Below, in pieces: positions 45,407-54,016 of a DNA stretch of 64,000 nt. The stretch's first letter is position 1. Each line of letters begins with the position of its first letter. The notes under the pieces are model-generated. The model was not told the origin of the DNA, did no database searches, and saw only the letters and a list, made by a program, of their open reading frames with translations. The DNA comes from Candidatus Kuenenia stuttgartensis (lineage in GTDB: Bacteria > Planctomycetota > Planctomycetia > Gemmatales > Gemmataceae). Where the stretch lies: assembly GCA_945897965.1 (NCBI GenBank), contig CAMDHK010000003.1, forward strand, positions 1-64,000, read 5' to 3'. The translations under genes and the position numbers were made by a program.

Positions 45407-47383
45407 TCAATCATAGGTTTTGAGCCCAAATTGGTTTAAAGCCTTAATAACTATTTCGTTTCGTAATAAACTAAGGAATTTAAGAATTTCCGGGCGTTTA
45501 ATCCTGTTTTTAGGCATTACAAAGTCATACTGTTCTTCGGCAATAGGAATAAAACAAAGGTCGGTATTTTCAACTGCAGATTGTATTGCAATCCCCCAAT
45601 CGGAACGCTTTTGGAGTATGGATGCAACCACTGCGGTATGGGATTTTACCTCTGCAAGATAACCACTGGGGCGTACATTTTTTAGTAACCGGTCTATAAG
45701 AATTCTGGTTCCACTGCCTTTGTTTCGATTTACCATCAAGAGATCTGATTGATGAGTAGCAATGTAAATTGCTGCGGCTAAATCTTTAACTGCGAATCTT
45801 TGATCATCTGGCCTAAATACAAAGCCCTGTAATCGCCCGTAACCTTTAATTAATTCAATTTCATTATTAAGAAATGGCTGGTTGTAAGTGTTGGATTGTT
45901 CATCCAATAAATGAATACCTGCAATATCGCACTCATTTCTTTTTACCGCTTCCAAGCCTCCAGTACTGCCAACAGGGAGAAATTTCGCGGTAATCCCAAT
46001 TTCCCTGAGTTTGCTTATTAAATAATCCAATCCAATGCAGTGACTTCCGATGATTACCAAATCTGCAGGTTCGATTTCTTTCCCAATCAGTTGAACATCA
46101 ACAATTTCATCTGCCTCAAGATATTCGTTTTTTTTGGGTATCACGATAAACCCATCAGCTTTTGCAAAAGCAGTAACCGAACCCGACCCTTTTCCCATTG
46201 GATAAGCGTAGTATTGAGAATTAATAGTTTTTTCAGGTTCTCCATTAGTGTTATTCTGGACTAATCCCACTAACAGGAATTCCGTTCTACCTCGCTCAGA
46301 ATTCACCCTGAAGGGAAGAGTTGCTTTAATGGTTTTTTTGTTTCTGACTAATTTGCCAGCCATGCATTTTAATACAGGCGCTACGAATTCTTGAAAAGTA
46401 AATATTGCAGAAGTGGGAAAGCCTGGGAGAACTACCACCGGAATTTTTCGTTCCTGATGATTGACAACAGCAAGACATAAAGGTTTACCAGGTTTTAGCG
46501 CTATGCCATGTGCTACAATTCCGGGTTTTCCTAGTTCAGCAACAACTTTATAGGAAAGGTCACCACCGCCTTTTGATGTTCCTCCTGAAAGAAGAATTGC
46601 ATCATATTTTAAGCAGGAATCCAGAGTGGTTTTTAAATTTTCCCAGTTATCTTTTATAATTCCCAAACAGACAACTTCGCAGCCCAGTTCTCTCACAGCA
46701 TCAGCAAGCACGGTGCTGTTACTATCGTAAACACACCCAAGAGGCAAAAGCATGCCCGGCGCAATGATCTCATCCCCCGTCGAGAAAATTGCAACAATAG
46801 GCTTCCGAACAACAGAAACCATATTTATGCCGAGTGCTGCGAGAACCCCTGTTTCTCGGGATGATAAAACCTCTCCTTTTCGTAAAACGATTTCACCTTT
46901 GCTAATATCAGTTCCAGCAAAACTAATGTTAGCTCCGGGTGCAATAGCTCTGTTAATCAACAATCTGTCGTTTTTAAAATCAGTATGCTCGATCATGACA
47001 ATTGCATCAGCACCTCTGGGCAACATGCCCCCGGTAGCAATTGGTAGAGCTAAATTAAATTCAACTACTGTTCTTGGTTGAAAACCCGTAACGATGTTTT
47101 CATCCCCAACTTTTAATGATTTGATTGAATCTTCGGAAGCGCCAAAAGTATCTTCAGCCTTCAGAGCAAAACCATCAACATTTGATCGGTCAAATCCAGG
47201 CACATCAATTGGTGCGTAAACATCAACTGCAAGAACTCTGCCTAATACCTGATCAAGAGGGACGGTTTCGCTCTCAAGAGCAGACATATTTAATTCTGAT
47301 TGGAATAATTCTTCCGCTAGATCGCGATCGATCACATTAAGAAACTGTTTTTGATTGATTGATTCGTTCATATATTTAGTCAT
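45407..47383 (-). CDS. MoeA fused to a periplasmic-binding-like domain
   Basis: 658 residues. Residues about 1-425 are a molybdopterin molybdenumtransferase MoeA, with FDRSNVDGFALKAEDT, IVMIEHTD-type and ILLSGGTSKGGGD (substrate loop) motifs. From about 436 a substrate-binding-like domain of the PBP_like/LysR-substrate type follows: IGSHCIGLDYLISKLREIG, then RNECDIAGIHLLDEQSN, then VNRNKGSGTRILIDRLL. MoeA inserts molybdenum or tungsten into molybdopterin. The added domain may sense or hold the metal oxyanion. The start overlaps the upstream moeA stop by eight bases. Confidence 0.9.
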   Translation of the reverse strand: MTKYMNESINQKQFLNVIDRDLAEELFQSELNMSALESETVPLDQVLGRVLAVDVYAPIDVPGFDRSNVDGFALKAEDTFGASEDSIKSLKVGDENIVTGFQPRTVVEFNLALPIATGGMLPRGADAIVMIEHTDFKNDRLLINRAIAPGANISFAGTDISKGEIVLRKGEVLSSRETGVLAALGINMVSVVRKPIVAIFSTGDEIIAPGMLLPLGCVYDSNSTVLADAVRELGCEVVCLGIIKDNWENLKTTLDSCLKYDAILLSGGTSKGGGDLSYKVVAELGKPGIVAHGIALKPGKPLCLAVVNHQERKIPVVVLPGFPTSAIFTFQEFVAPVLKCMAGKLVRNKKTIKATLPFRVNSERGRTEFLLVGLVQNNTNGEPEKTINSQYYAYPMGKGSGSVTAFAKADGFIVIPKKNEYLEADEIVDVQLIGKEIEPADLVIIGSHCIGLDYLISKLREIGITAKFLPVGSTGGLEAVKRNECDIAGIHLLDEQSNTYNQPFLNNEIELIKGYGRLQGFVFRPDDQRFAVKDLAAAIYIATHQSDLLMVNRNKGSGTRILIDRLLKNVRPSGYLAEVKSHTAVVASILQKRSDWGIAIQSAVENTDLCFIPIAEEQYDFVMPKNRIKRPEILKFLSLLRNEIVIKALNQFGLKTYD

Positions 47384-48629
47384 AAAGGTTGATTTTTACA
47401 TTCTCTCCAGAAGGGTAACCTTCGCATTCACCCGGCACCATTAAAAAACCATCAGCAATCGTTGTGGTGCTGAGCATTGATGCCCCACTTATTGCCAGGG
47501 GTTCTGCAAATCCGTTATTAATTTTCACACGAACATAATCCATTCGGCCTACCATGGATGAAATTTTGGAAGCGAGCGGGAGAGTTATTGATTTGTAAGG
47601 CAACTCACAATTAATCCCTGCAAACTTCCTAATTGCTCTACTTGCAAAAAGGTCATATGAACAAAGACATGACACAGGATTACCTGGTATTAAAAACACA
47701 TATTTACCATTAATGATGCCGAGTCCAGAAGGGCTAGCTGGCCTTAATGCCACACCATGAATTAAAATTTCCCCAAGTTCTTTTACAAGAGAAGGGGCGT
47801 GATCTTCCTGACCAACAGAACTTCCCCCACTGACCAAGATAAAATCTGCATTTGATTTTGAAAGCGCATCACTTATTAATTCTCGTCGGTCTTCTAGAAA
47901 AATAATGTTGGGATGAATCTGGATGTCCCTGTAAACCAAAGCATCAAGCATCACAGAATTTGAATCAACAATTTGGTATCCTTTGGGCATAGAACCCGGC
48001 TTTAGCAATTCATCTCCTGTAATAAAAATATCCACAATAGGTTTTTTTATAACAGAAACAGAAGGTGTTCCGATCGAAGATAAAATACCAACATCTTGGG
48101 GTCGAAGTTTTCTTCCTGCAGTTAAAAGCTCTTGCCCAATTTTGACATCCTCGCCAATTCTGCCAACATTTTTCCCAGGGGGAATAGATTCGATAACTCT
48201 TAAAACTTTGTTTTCTTCTTGAGCTAATTCCACGGGAATAACTGAATCAGCACCTTCGGGCATGGGCGCGCCGGTCATTATCCGAACTGCAGTTTGAGTT
48301 GTAACGCAGCCTTCAAAAGGTTTACCAGGCAATGATAAGCCAAGGACTTTAAAATCTAAGGGTGAATATGTTGCTGCCCCAAAGGTTTCCTCCCCACGAA
48401 TCGCATAACCGTCCATTGCTGAACGATTAAAATTTGGAACTTTTACTGTTGATATAATTGATGACGAAAGGACCCTGCCTGCAGCTTTGTTTAAACAAAC
48501 GACTTCAAAATTTTTTGATGGCGAAATTTTATCATCAATAATAGTTAAAAAATCAACGACATCTTTTTTTTCTTTAAAGCCTTTCATGCGGATATCTGTG
48601 CTGTCTTTTTTATCTTTATCTTGTGGCAT
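47376..48629 (-). CDS. moeA: Molybdopterin molybdenumtransferase
   Basis: 417 residues with ribosome site TAGGATTG. It incorporates Mo or W into adenylylated molybdopterin. Features are FNRSAMDGYAIRGEETFGAA, a MTGAPMPEGADSVIPVE segment, DIFITGDELLKPGSMPKGYQ and ILVSGGSSVGQEDHAP, then the beta-barrel domain IV. Two MoeA proteins in tandem suggest specialisation, for example one for Mo and one for W, or different holoenzymes. No other moa/mob/mod gene is in the window. Confidence 0.93.
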   Translation of the reverse strand: MPQDKDKKDSTDIRMKGFKEKKDVVDFLTIIDDKISPSKNFEVVCLNKAAGRVLSSSIISTVKVPNFNRSAMDGYAIRGEETFGAATYSPLDFKVLGLSLPGKPFEGCVTTQTAVRIMTGAPMPEGADSVIPVELAQEENKVLRVIESIPPGKNVGRIGEDVKIGQELLTAGRKLRPQDVGILSSIGTPSVSVIKKPIVDIFITGDELLKPGSMPKGYQIVDSNSVMLDALVYRDIQIHPNIIFLEDRRELISDALSKSNADFILVSGGSSVGQEDHAPSLVKELGEILIHGVALRPASPSGLGIINGKYVFLIPGNPVSCLCSYDLFASRAIRKFAGINCELPYKSITLPLASKISSMVGRMDYVRVKINNGFAEPLAISGASMLSTTTIADGFLMVPGECEGYPSGENVKINLYD

Positions 48630-48736
48630 AAATCAATCCTAAGTAATAGTTTCATGCTTACTTTTTGTTTTAATAATATTATATTAAATGAGTTGGGAAT
48701 TTATTTGTAACAGGTTATTAAAGAAAGAATGCTCAA

Positions 48737-49336
48737 TTGCAAGTTTTACAAAATAATTCGACAATTGAATCGAGAAGCCGTTTCAAATTTTTGACGGGTG
48801 CTCGAGGTCTTGAGTATCCTTACAGTGTTTTATTGCTTGTTTGTTTTGGGATAATTGCTGGCATATCTGTTTCTAACCTTAAGTTATCAATAGGAATTCC
48901 AGGCCATGCAATTATCAAGGTAATGATACCAATGGCGCTGGGGTTATCATTAGCGCCTGCAAGGTCCGCAGGGTCAATCATGGGTATTTCCGGGCTGATC
49001 ACTGCTTTTATTGGCCAAACACTTACCGAAGGCCCTGGTACTGGTACGGGAGCGTATACCAGTCTTGTTTGTACAGGAGTGCTTATGGATTTTACACTGT
49101 ATTTTGCGAATACAGGCTGGAAATTATATACAGGGTTAATGGTATCAGGATTAATCGCAAATTTGATAGCGCTTTATGTGCGAAGTGGATTCAAATCTTT
49201 TTTGAAAATCAACATTTTTGATTTTAACACTTGGTTTCAAACTGCTGCTTTTACTTACCCAATCTGCGGTTTACTTGCTGGGCTACTTTGTGCACTGCTA
49301 GTGTTTAAATTAAAGAATCCGTCCAACAATCGTTAA
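48737..49336 (+). CDS. Polytopic membrane protein of unknown function
   Basis: 199 residues from TTG; the ribosome site is poor, so the start is uncertain. About five or six hydrophobic helices: YPYSVLLLVCFGIIAGISV, then IPGHAIIKVMIPMALGLSLA, then GSIMGISGLITAFIGQTL, and three more toward the C-terminus. GTGTGAYTSL is a glycine-rich loop. Size and helix number resemble the substrate-binding (S) subunits of ECF transporters, but no family signature was confirmed. It diverges from the moeA pair over a 107-bp spacer. Confidence 0.5.
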   Translation: MQVLQNNSTIESRSRFKFLTGARGLEYPYSVLLLVCFGIIAGISVSNLKLSIGIPGHAIIKVMIPMALGLSLAPARSAGSIMGISGLITAFIGQTLTEGPGTGTGAYTSLVCTGVLMDFTLYFANTGWKLYTGLMVSGLIANLIALYVRSGFKSFLKINIFDFNTWFQTAAFTYPICGLLAGLLCALLVFKLKNPSNNR

Positions 49337-49343
49337 GCAAACA

Positions 49344-49979
49344 TCAAGAAAGATTGCTTACAGCGTTGGTAACAAAATCAAGCATTTTTGTTGGGCATTT
49401 TTCGCCAAGGGCATTTTCAACTCCAGATGCAACATCCACGCAATATGGATTGGTAACACTGATAGCTTTGGCAATATTTAAAGGAGTTAACCCGCCAGCA
49501 AGAATCCAAGGGCGAGGAAACTTCAATTTTGAAATTAACTCCCACGGGCCCGGAATACCAGTACCGCCAAACATTCCTTTACTTTTTGTGTCCACTAAAA
49601 TTATTGAAGGTGGAATTTTTTGATTAGAAATTGATTCAAGCTTGTTTTGAACAAAATCTAAGCTCATTGATTCATCAATCGATAAAATACCAATCCAAGG
49701 TTTATTTTTAAGAATATCTAATTCAGGAACAGACCCATGGAATTGATAATAATCAATCCGAGGAATGGTTTTTAGGACTTCTTCAACTTGGGTTACGTTA
49801 GCGTTGGCAAATACAGCGACTACAGAAGTAAACGGTGGAAGATTATTGGCTATTTCTAATCCGATATCGGTTGAAATATAACGGATAGAGTCGGGAAAGA
49901 AATTAAGACCAATTGCATCACACCCAGCATCAACGGCGGCCAAGGCATCCTTAACAGTTTTTAAGCCGCAAATTTTCAC
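49344..49979 (-). CDS. trpF: Phosphoribosylanthranilate isomerase
   Basis: 211 residues from GTG. The N-terminus MKICGLKTVKDALAAVDAGCD holds the catalytic-base Cys. GLNFFPDSIRYI is the conserved phosphate-side motif, and ILVDTKSKGMFGGTGIPGPW carries the catalytic Asp. LAGGLTPLNIAKA and VDVASGVENALGEK close the barrel. It isomerises N-(5-phosphoribosyl)anthranilate in tryptophan synthesis. It stands alone; no other trp gene is in the window. Confidence 0.93.
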   Translation of the reverse strand: MKICGLKTVKDALAAVDAGCDAIGLNFFPDSIRYISTDIGLEIANNLPPFTSVVAVFANANVTQVEEVLKTIPRIDYYQFHGSVPELDILKNKPWIGILSIDESMSLDFVQNKLESISNQKIPPSIILVDTKSKGMFGGTGIPGPWELISKLKFPRPWILAGGLTPLNIAKAISVTNPYCVDVASGVENALGEKCPTKMLDFVTNAVSNLS

Positions 49980-50032
49980 CCGGACTCTTTTAATGATATT
50001 GACCCTTATTAGTCCAAGATTAAATTAGAATA

Positions 50033-50476
50033 TCAAGCTGCTTTTTTTCTGCTTTCTCCAATTCCAGCTTCAAGATACCAAGTCGGAGGAACAGGCCTGC
50101 GATTAAGCTCTTCCGCAAAATTCCAAAAGCAGACACAAGGTTCACCAGGTTTCCATGAAAAGAAAGCTTTGCGATTATTTACCAGCGTAGGAAAACCTAT
50201 TAATCCTAGTTCTGGAACTAAAGGTTCCACACCAATATTCTTTATTTCAATTAACGTGTTTTCAAGGGTCATTTCTGTTACATAGAGTTCGTCTGTAACT
50301 TCGTAGCTTTTTCTTCTTTCTTTCCAATTGAGCTTGTTTTTTTTCTTTTCGTAGAAATTCTTTTCGGATCGTAAAATCCTAACCCTAGAAGATACACATT
50401 TTAAGTCTTCTGCGACCCTGCTTGCTAAAGGAAGCATGGATTCAGCAGTTTCTAAAGTCATAATGTCCATGAACAT
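50033..50476 (-). CDS. DUF2203-like protein
   Basis: 147 residues. LETAESMLPLASRVAEDLKC opens the family, followed by an alpha-helical, Lys/Glu-rich middle. The C-terminus GLIGFPTLVNNRKAFFSWKPGEPCVCFWNF matches the DUF2203 pattern (G-X-DFP...W...GE...W). Function is unknown. The gene is alone between trpF and the NagB fusion on the same strand. Confidence 0.7.
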   Translation of the reverse strand: MFMDIMTLETAESMLPLASRVAEDLKCVSSRVRILRSEKNFYEKKKNKLNWKERRKSYEVTDELYVTEMTLENTLIEIKNIGVEPLVPELGLIGFPTLVNNRKAFFSWKPGEPCVCFWNFAEELNRRPVPPTWYLEAGIGESRKKAA

Positions 50477-50674
50477 TTTCCTGAAGCTAGGAGTCTATAG
50501 TAATTCTAATTTCTTTTAATTAATTCGGAATAAGCAAGATTCGACCTAAACCTATTAAGGTCAATTCGTAAGGAGAATTATTTAAATGGTGGGAATATTG
50601 AATACTGTTAACAATTATGCCGGTTACTCATAATTGCCATTTGGGTAAAGAATGATAGTTGTAAGGAACAAACA

Positions 50675-52555
50675 TCATTCTTTCCACTGAACAAAGCCTT
50701 CCAAGGCAAAAAATTCGGGAAGGCCAAGTTGATCAAACATCCTTGCAGTTCCAAGGTTTCGATCTTCTGCACGCTGCCAGAACTCTCTTCGGTCTGAATT
50801 TCCGGGAAACATGGCGCGATCTTTTTGGGATTGATGGCGAAATATTGCCATTTTCTTTCTTTCAAGTTCTTCCGGGCCTAAAGGGACGACTCTTTCTAAG
50901 TCTTGGGGTTCCCATTCTTCCCAAGCACCACGGTAAAGCCAAATTTCAGAGGAATCACCTTTGGTTCTTGCACGCCGAACTGCCTCAAAAATTGCCTCTG
51001 CGCAAACCCTGTGGGTACCATGAGGGTCCGATAGTTCGCCCGCCACATAAATTTGATAGGGATTCAATTTTGCAATCAAATTTTGAATGTCATCAATATC
51101 TGCAGGGTGAATAGGTGCTTTGGCAATGGTTCCTGTGCGATAAAATCGCAAGTTCATGAATTCTAATTGTTCGGGGGGTATGCCACATGCAAGTGCCGCT
51201 GCTCTAGCTTCCGTTTCCCTAATTAGGGATTTAATTTTCAACAAATCATCGGTATCAGATTGCCCCGGTACTTTTTTATCCAAGAAGTTTCTTACTCTTT
51301 CCTTTACTTGATGAGTTTGTTTTTCATCAATTTCGAAAAGACTATTAAAAGCGGCAGCATAATCGGTAAAGCGCCATGCATCATGATCAAATACAGCAAT
51401 GTTTCCACTGGTCATGTAAGCAACGAAAACCTTATGGCCCTGTTCGACAAGACGAATCAAGGTTCCCCCCATACTAATTACATCGTCGTCTGGATGTGGG
51501 CTGAAAACAAGAATGTTTTTTTTAACCGTTCCTGCTGGTTCATTACAAATGGTATCCATCAATTGCTTGAAAACCTTCAAGCCCAATACGCTAGCAGGCC
51601 CGTGTTCTCTAAGAAGTTCATAAAGTTCGTGTTCACGAAAATCATCATCGGAAAGTTTTAACAATCCTTTGCCCGTCTTTAGGCTTAGCTCGATAACAGC
51701 TTTCCTAATTAAAGTATCATTCCATGAAACAGGTCCAACAGCCCAAGGCCTATCGATTGCAGAAAGGCTTTTGGAGGCAGCTTGATCCAAGATATAAGTT
51801 GCATCCTGATGTTCTTGAAGGAAACTTGCGGTAACATTTTCAGAAACAGGGCCTTCTAAAGCTTTTGCAACAATCGGTGCTTTGTGTTCACCATACGCCA
51901 TTAGGATAACTTTGCGTGCATCCATAATGGTGCCCACGCCCATGGTAAGGGCACGAAGTGGGACATTTTCTTCCCCAAAAAAGGCTTGTGCAGCGTCTCG
52001 ACGAGTAACAGCATCTAAAGTGGCAAGTCTGGTTCGACTATGACGGGTGGAACCTGGCTCATTAAAGCCCATATGCCCGGTTCTACCTATGCCAAGGAGT
52101 TGTAAGTCAAGCCCGCCTGCTTGTCTTATTTTTTTTTCGTAGTTAATGCAGAATTCTTCAATCTTTTCAAATGCTAGGGTGCCATCTGGAATATTAATTT
52201 GATTATCTGGGATGTTTACATGATCAAAAAAAGTTTCACGCATCCATCTTCGATAGCTTTGAGGGTGAGTGGAATCTAAAGGATAATATTCATCAAGGTT
52301 GAATGTAATCACCTTGGAAAAATCTAGCCCTTCCATTTTGTGCATGCGAATAAGTTCGCGATATAAACCAACAGGTGTTGAACCAGTTGGAAGGCCCAAA
52401 ACAGTAAATTTGCCCTGAATCAAGTTCTGTTTTATAATTTCTTCAATCTGAAGTGCAATATGCCTTGCAGCTTGATTACTAGTTGAAAAAACAAGAGTTG
52501 GGACCTTGGTGCGCGGGATGTAGTGTGATGCCATAGTTTTTCCAGACATAACCAA
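50675..52555 (-). CDS. nagB: Glucosamine-6-phosphate deaminase fused to a PIG-L/LmbE-like domain
   Basis: 626 residues. Residues about 15-265 are NagB: VLGLPTGSTPVGLYRELI, FNLDEYYPLDSTHPQSYRRW, LLGIGRTGHMGFNEPGS. It converts glucosamine 6-phosphate to fructose 6-phosphate and ammonia. From about 347 a PIG-L fold follows, with HPDDD at 354-358 and DPHGTHRVC as the second zinc motif, as in N-acetylglucosamine-type deacetylases. Such fusions are known from other bacteria (about 620-660 residues). It may deacetylate and deaminate amino sugars in one protein. The start could be one of three nearby ATGs. Confidence 0.9.
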   Translation of the reverse strand: MVMSGKTMASHYIPRTKVPTLVFSTSNQAARHIALQIEEIIKQNLIQGKFTVLGLPTGSTPVGLYRELIRMHKMEGLDFSKVITFNLDEYYPLDSTHPQSYRRWMRETFFDHVNIPDNQINIPDGTLAFEKIEEFCINYEKKIRQAGGLDLQLLGIGRTGHMGFNEPGSTRHSRTRLATLDAVTRRDAAQAFFGEENVPLRALTMGVGTIMDARKVILMAYGEHKAPIVAKALEGPVSENVTASFLQEHQDATYILDQAASKSLSAIDRPWAVGPVSWNDTLIRKAVIELSLKTGKGLLKLSDDDFREHELYELLREHGPASVLGLKVFKQLMDTICNEPAGTVKKNILVFSPHPDDDVISMGGTLIRLVEQGHKVFVAYMTSGNIAVFDHDAWRFTDYAAAFNSLFEIDEKQTHQVKERVRNFLDKKVPGQSDTDDLLKIKSLIRETEARAAALACGIPPEQLEFMNLRFYRTGTIAKAPIHPADIDDIQNLIAKLNPYQIYVAGELSDPHGTHRVCAEAIFEAVRRARTKGDSSEIWLYRGAWEEWEPQDLERVVPLGPEELERKKMAIFRHQSQKDRAMFPGNSDRREFWQRAEDRNLGTARMFDQLGLPEFFALEGFVQWKE

Positions 52556-52682
52556 TTACATGGTGATTAATAATTCCTATCTATTTAACAGTAGTTTATC
52601 ATATGATGCCATAGATAAGACTTGTAAAAATATCGTCATGTTTTTGAGATAAAGAATAAAATTGACCCGAGGATCTAAGGCC

Positions 52683-53705
52683 ATGTACATTTTTCTTAAT
52701 GGTGCAAAGCAAAATGTAACCGATTTGGTCACGGTGGATGGATTATTAGCGCAATTGAAGCTTGAAAGTCGGAAAGTTGCGGTCGAATTAAACAAAAAGG
52801 TAATTCCACTTAAAGATCATGGTCATACTGCTATTAATGAAGGCGATTATGTTGAGGTTGTGACTTTGGTCGGTGGAGGAAGTGGAGAAGAGCTAAAAAT
52901 GGATACTCCCTTGAAAATTGGGAAATTTGAGTTTAAAAGCAGATTAATAACAGGAACAGGAAAATATTCGACTCTAGAGCAAATGAAATATTGCCTAGAT
53001 TTAAGTGATTGCGAGGCAACGACAGTCGCAGTTCGAAGAGAAAGGCTTGTTGATAAACAGGGTCGTAGTATTCTTGATTTTCTTGATTTAAAAAAACTCG
53101 TGATTTTGCCTAATACTGCAGGGTGTTACTCCGCTGAAGATGCAGTAAGGCACGCTCGATTAGGCCGTGAATTGCTTAGAAATCTTGAAAATCCAGGTTC
53201 AGAATGGGTCAAATTAGAGTGCCTTGGCGATCCTAAAACGTTGCTGCCTGATCCTTTTGAAACCCTTAAGGCAACCGAAATACTCGTAAACGACGGTTTT
53301 CAGGTTCTTGTTTATACCAGTGATGACCCAATATTAGCGCGAAATTTGCAAAAAGCAGGTGCGACTAGCGTAATGCCTGCAGGGAGTCCTATTGGCAGCG
53401 GCCAAGGTATATTGAATCCCAATAACATTCGAATTATTTTGGAGTTTTTGAAAGGGGAAAACCCAGACTACCCCGTTATTGTTGATGCAGGGGTGGGTTC
53501 TGCAAGCGATGTGGCCAAAGCAATGGAGTTAGGATGTGATGGCGTCCTGTTAAATACCGCAATATCAGGAGCAAAATTTCCAGAAAAAATGGCTTTGGCG
53601 ATGCGCTGGGCCTGTATTGCTGGTAGATTGTCTTATCTTGCTGGAAGAATTCCGAAAAAGCTGTATGCACAAGCTTCAAGTCCTTCAGAGGGGCTTATTT
53701 TCTAG
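52683..53705 (+). CDS. thiG: ThiS-ThiG fusion: sulfur carrier and thiazole synthase
   Basis: 340 residues from the ATG at 52683 (GAGGA nine bases upstream; a TTG at 52662 is unlikely). Residues about 1-66 are a ThiS ubiquitin-like domain ending in LVGGGSGEE. The rest is Thi[21 protein letters not shown] with the Schiff-base Lys, [35 protein letters not shown]. ThiG makes the thiazole phosphate of thiamine using ThiS thiocarboxylate. The ThiS diglycine is internal here, so it needs processing or another chemistry. Fusions of this type are known in related bacteria. Confidence 0.93.
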   Translation: MYIFLNGAKQNVTDLVTVDGLLAQLKLESRKVAVELNKKVIPLKDHGHTAINEGDYVEVVTLVGGGSGEELKMDTPLKIGKFEFKSRLITGTGKYSTLEQMKYCLDLSDCEATTVAVRRERLVDKQGRSILDFLDLKKLVILPNTAGCYSAEDAVRHARLGRELLRNLENPGSEWVKLECLGDPKTLLPDPFETLKATEILVNDGFQVLVYTSDDPILARNLQKAGATSVMPAGSPIGSGQGILNPNNIRIILEFLKGENPDYPVIVDAGVGSASDVAKAMELGCDGVLLNTAISGAKFPEKMALAMRWACIAGRLSYLAGRIPKKLYAQASSPSEGLIF

Positions 53706-53766
53706 CAGATTGTTTATATATTACTTACATAGCAAGGATTACCCTAAATTCGGAGGCTTTAGTTCC

Positions 53767-53928
53767 ATGGTTGAGAGAAGAATCGAACTGGATCGCAGAT
53801 ACCAAAAAAAGAAAAAGATGACCAAGCTTAAGCAAAAGCTTGCCATGGCTAAAGATAATCGTGAAAAAGAAATAATTGTCAACAAAATCAAGGTTATCAG
53901 CCCTTGGTGGACTGAACCTACCAAATAA
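53767..53928 (+). CDS. 53-residue basic planctomycete-type protein
   Basis: GGAGG (53752-53756) lies ten bases before this ATG, a strong ribosome site. The protein begins MVERRIELDRRYQKKKKMTK and ends with KVISPWWTEPTK. It is Lys/Arg-rich and probably mostly helical, with a conserved-looking ISPWW tail. It resembles small uncharacterised planctomycete proteins (perhaps DUF6800). No function is known. A terminator follows at 53957. Confidence 0.72.
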   Translation: MVERRIELDRRYQKKKKMTKLKQKLAMAKDNREKEIIVNKIKVISPWWTEPTK

Positions 53929-53956
53929 TTACCTTATCAACTGGTAAAATGAAGTG

Positions 53957-53982
53957 CACCCGGATATATTTCCGGGTGTTTT
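53957..53982 (+). terminator. Rho-independent terminator
   Basis: CACCCGGA (53957-53964) pairs with TCCGGGTG (53971-53978) over a TATATT loop, followed by four T. It ends the small basic protein transcript ahead of asnS. Confidence 0.85.
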
Positions 53983-54016
53983 CATTTATATTTCGGCTTT
54001 GATTGGAGAATAAATA

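Noticed and set aside
48630-48736. Possible molybdenum-cofactor riboswitch in the moeA divergent spacer
   Set aside because: The 107-bp spacer is too short and AT-rich, with no conserved GC stems.
50477-50674. A small gene between DUF2203 and nagB
   Set aside because: The 198-bp spacer has no ORF with a start site and composition like the neighbours.
52556-52682. Possible TPP riboswitch before thiSG
   Set aside because: No CTGAGA-type core or paired arms were found in the leader.
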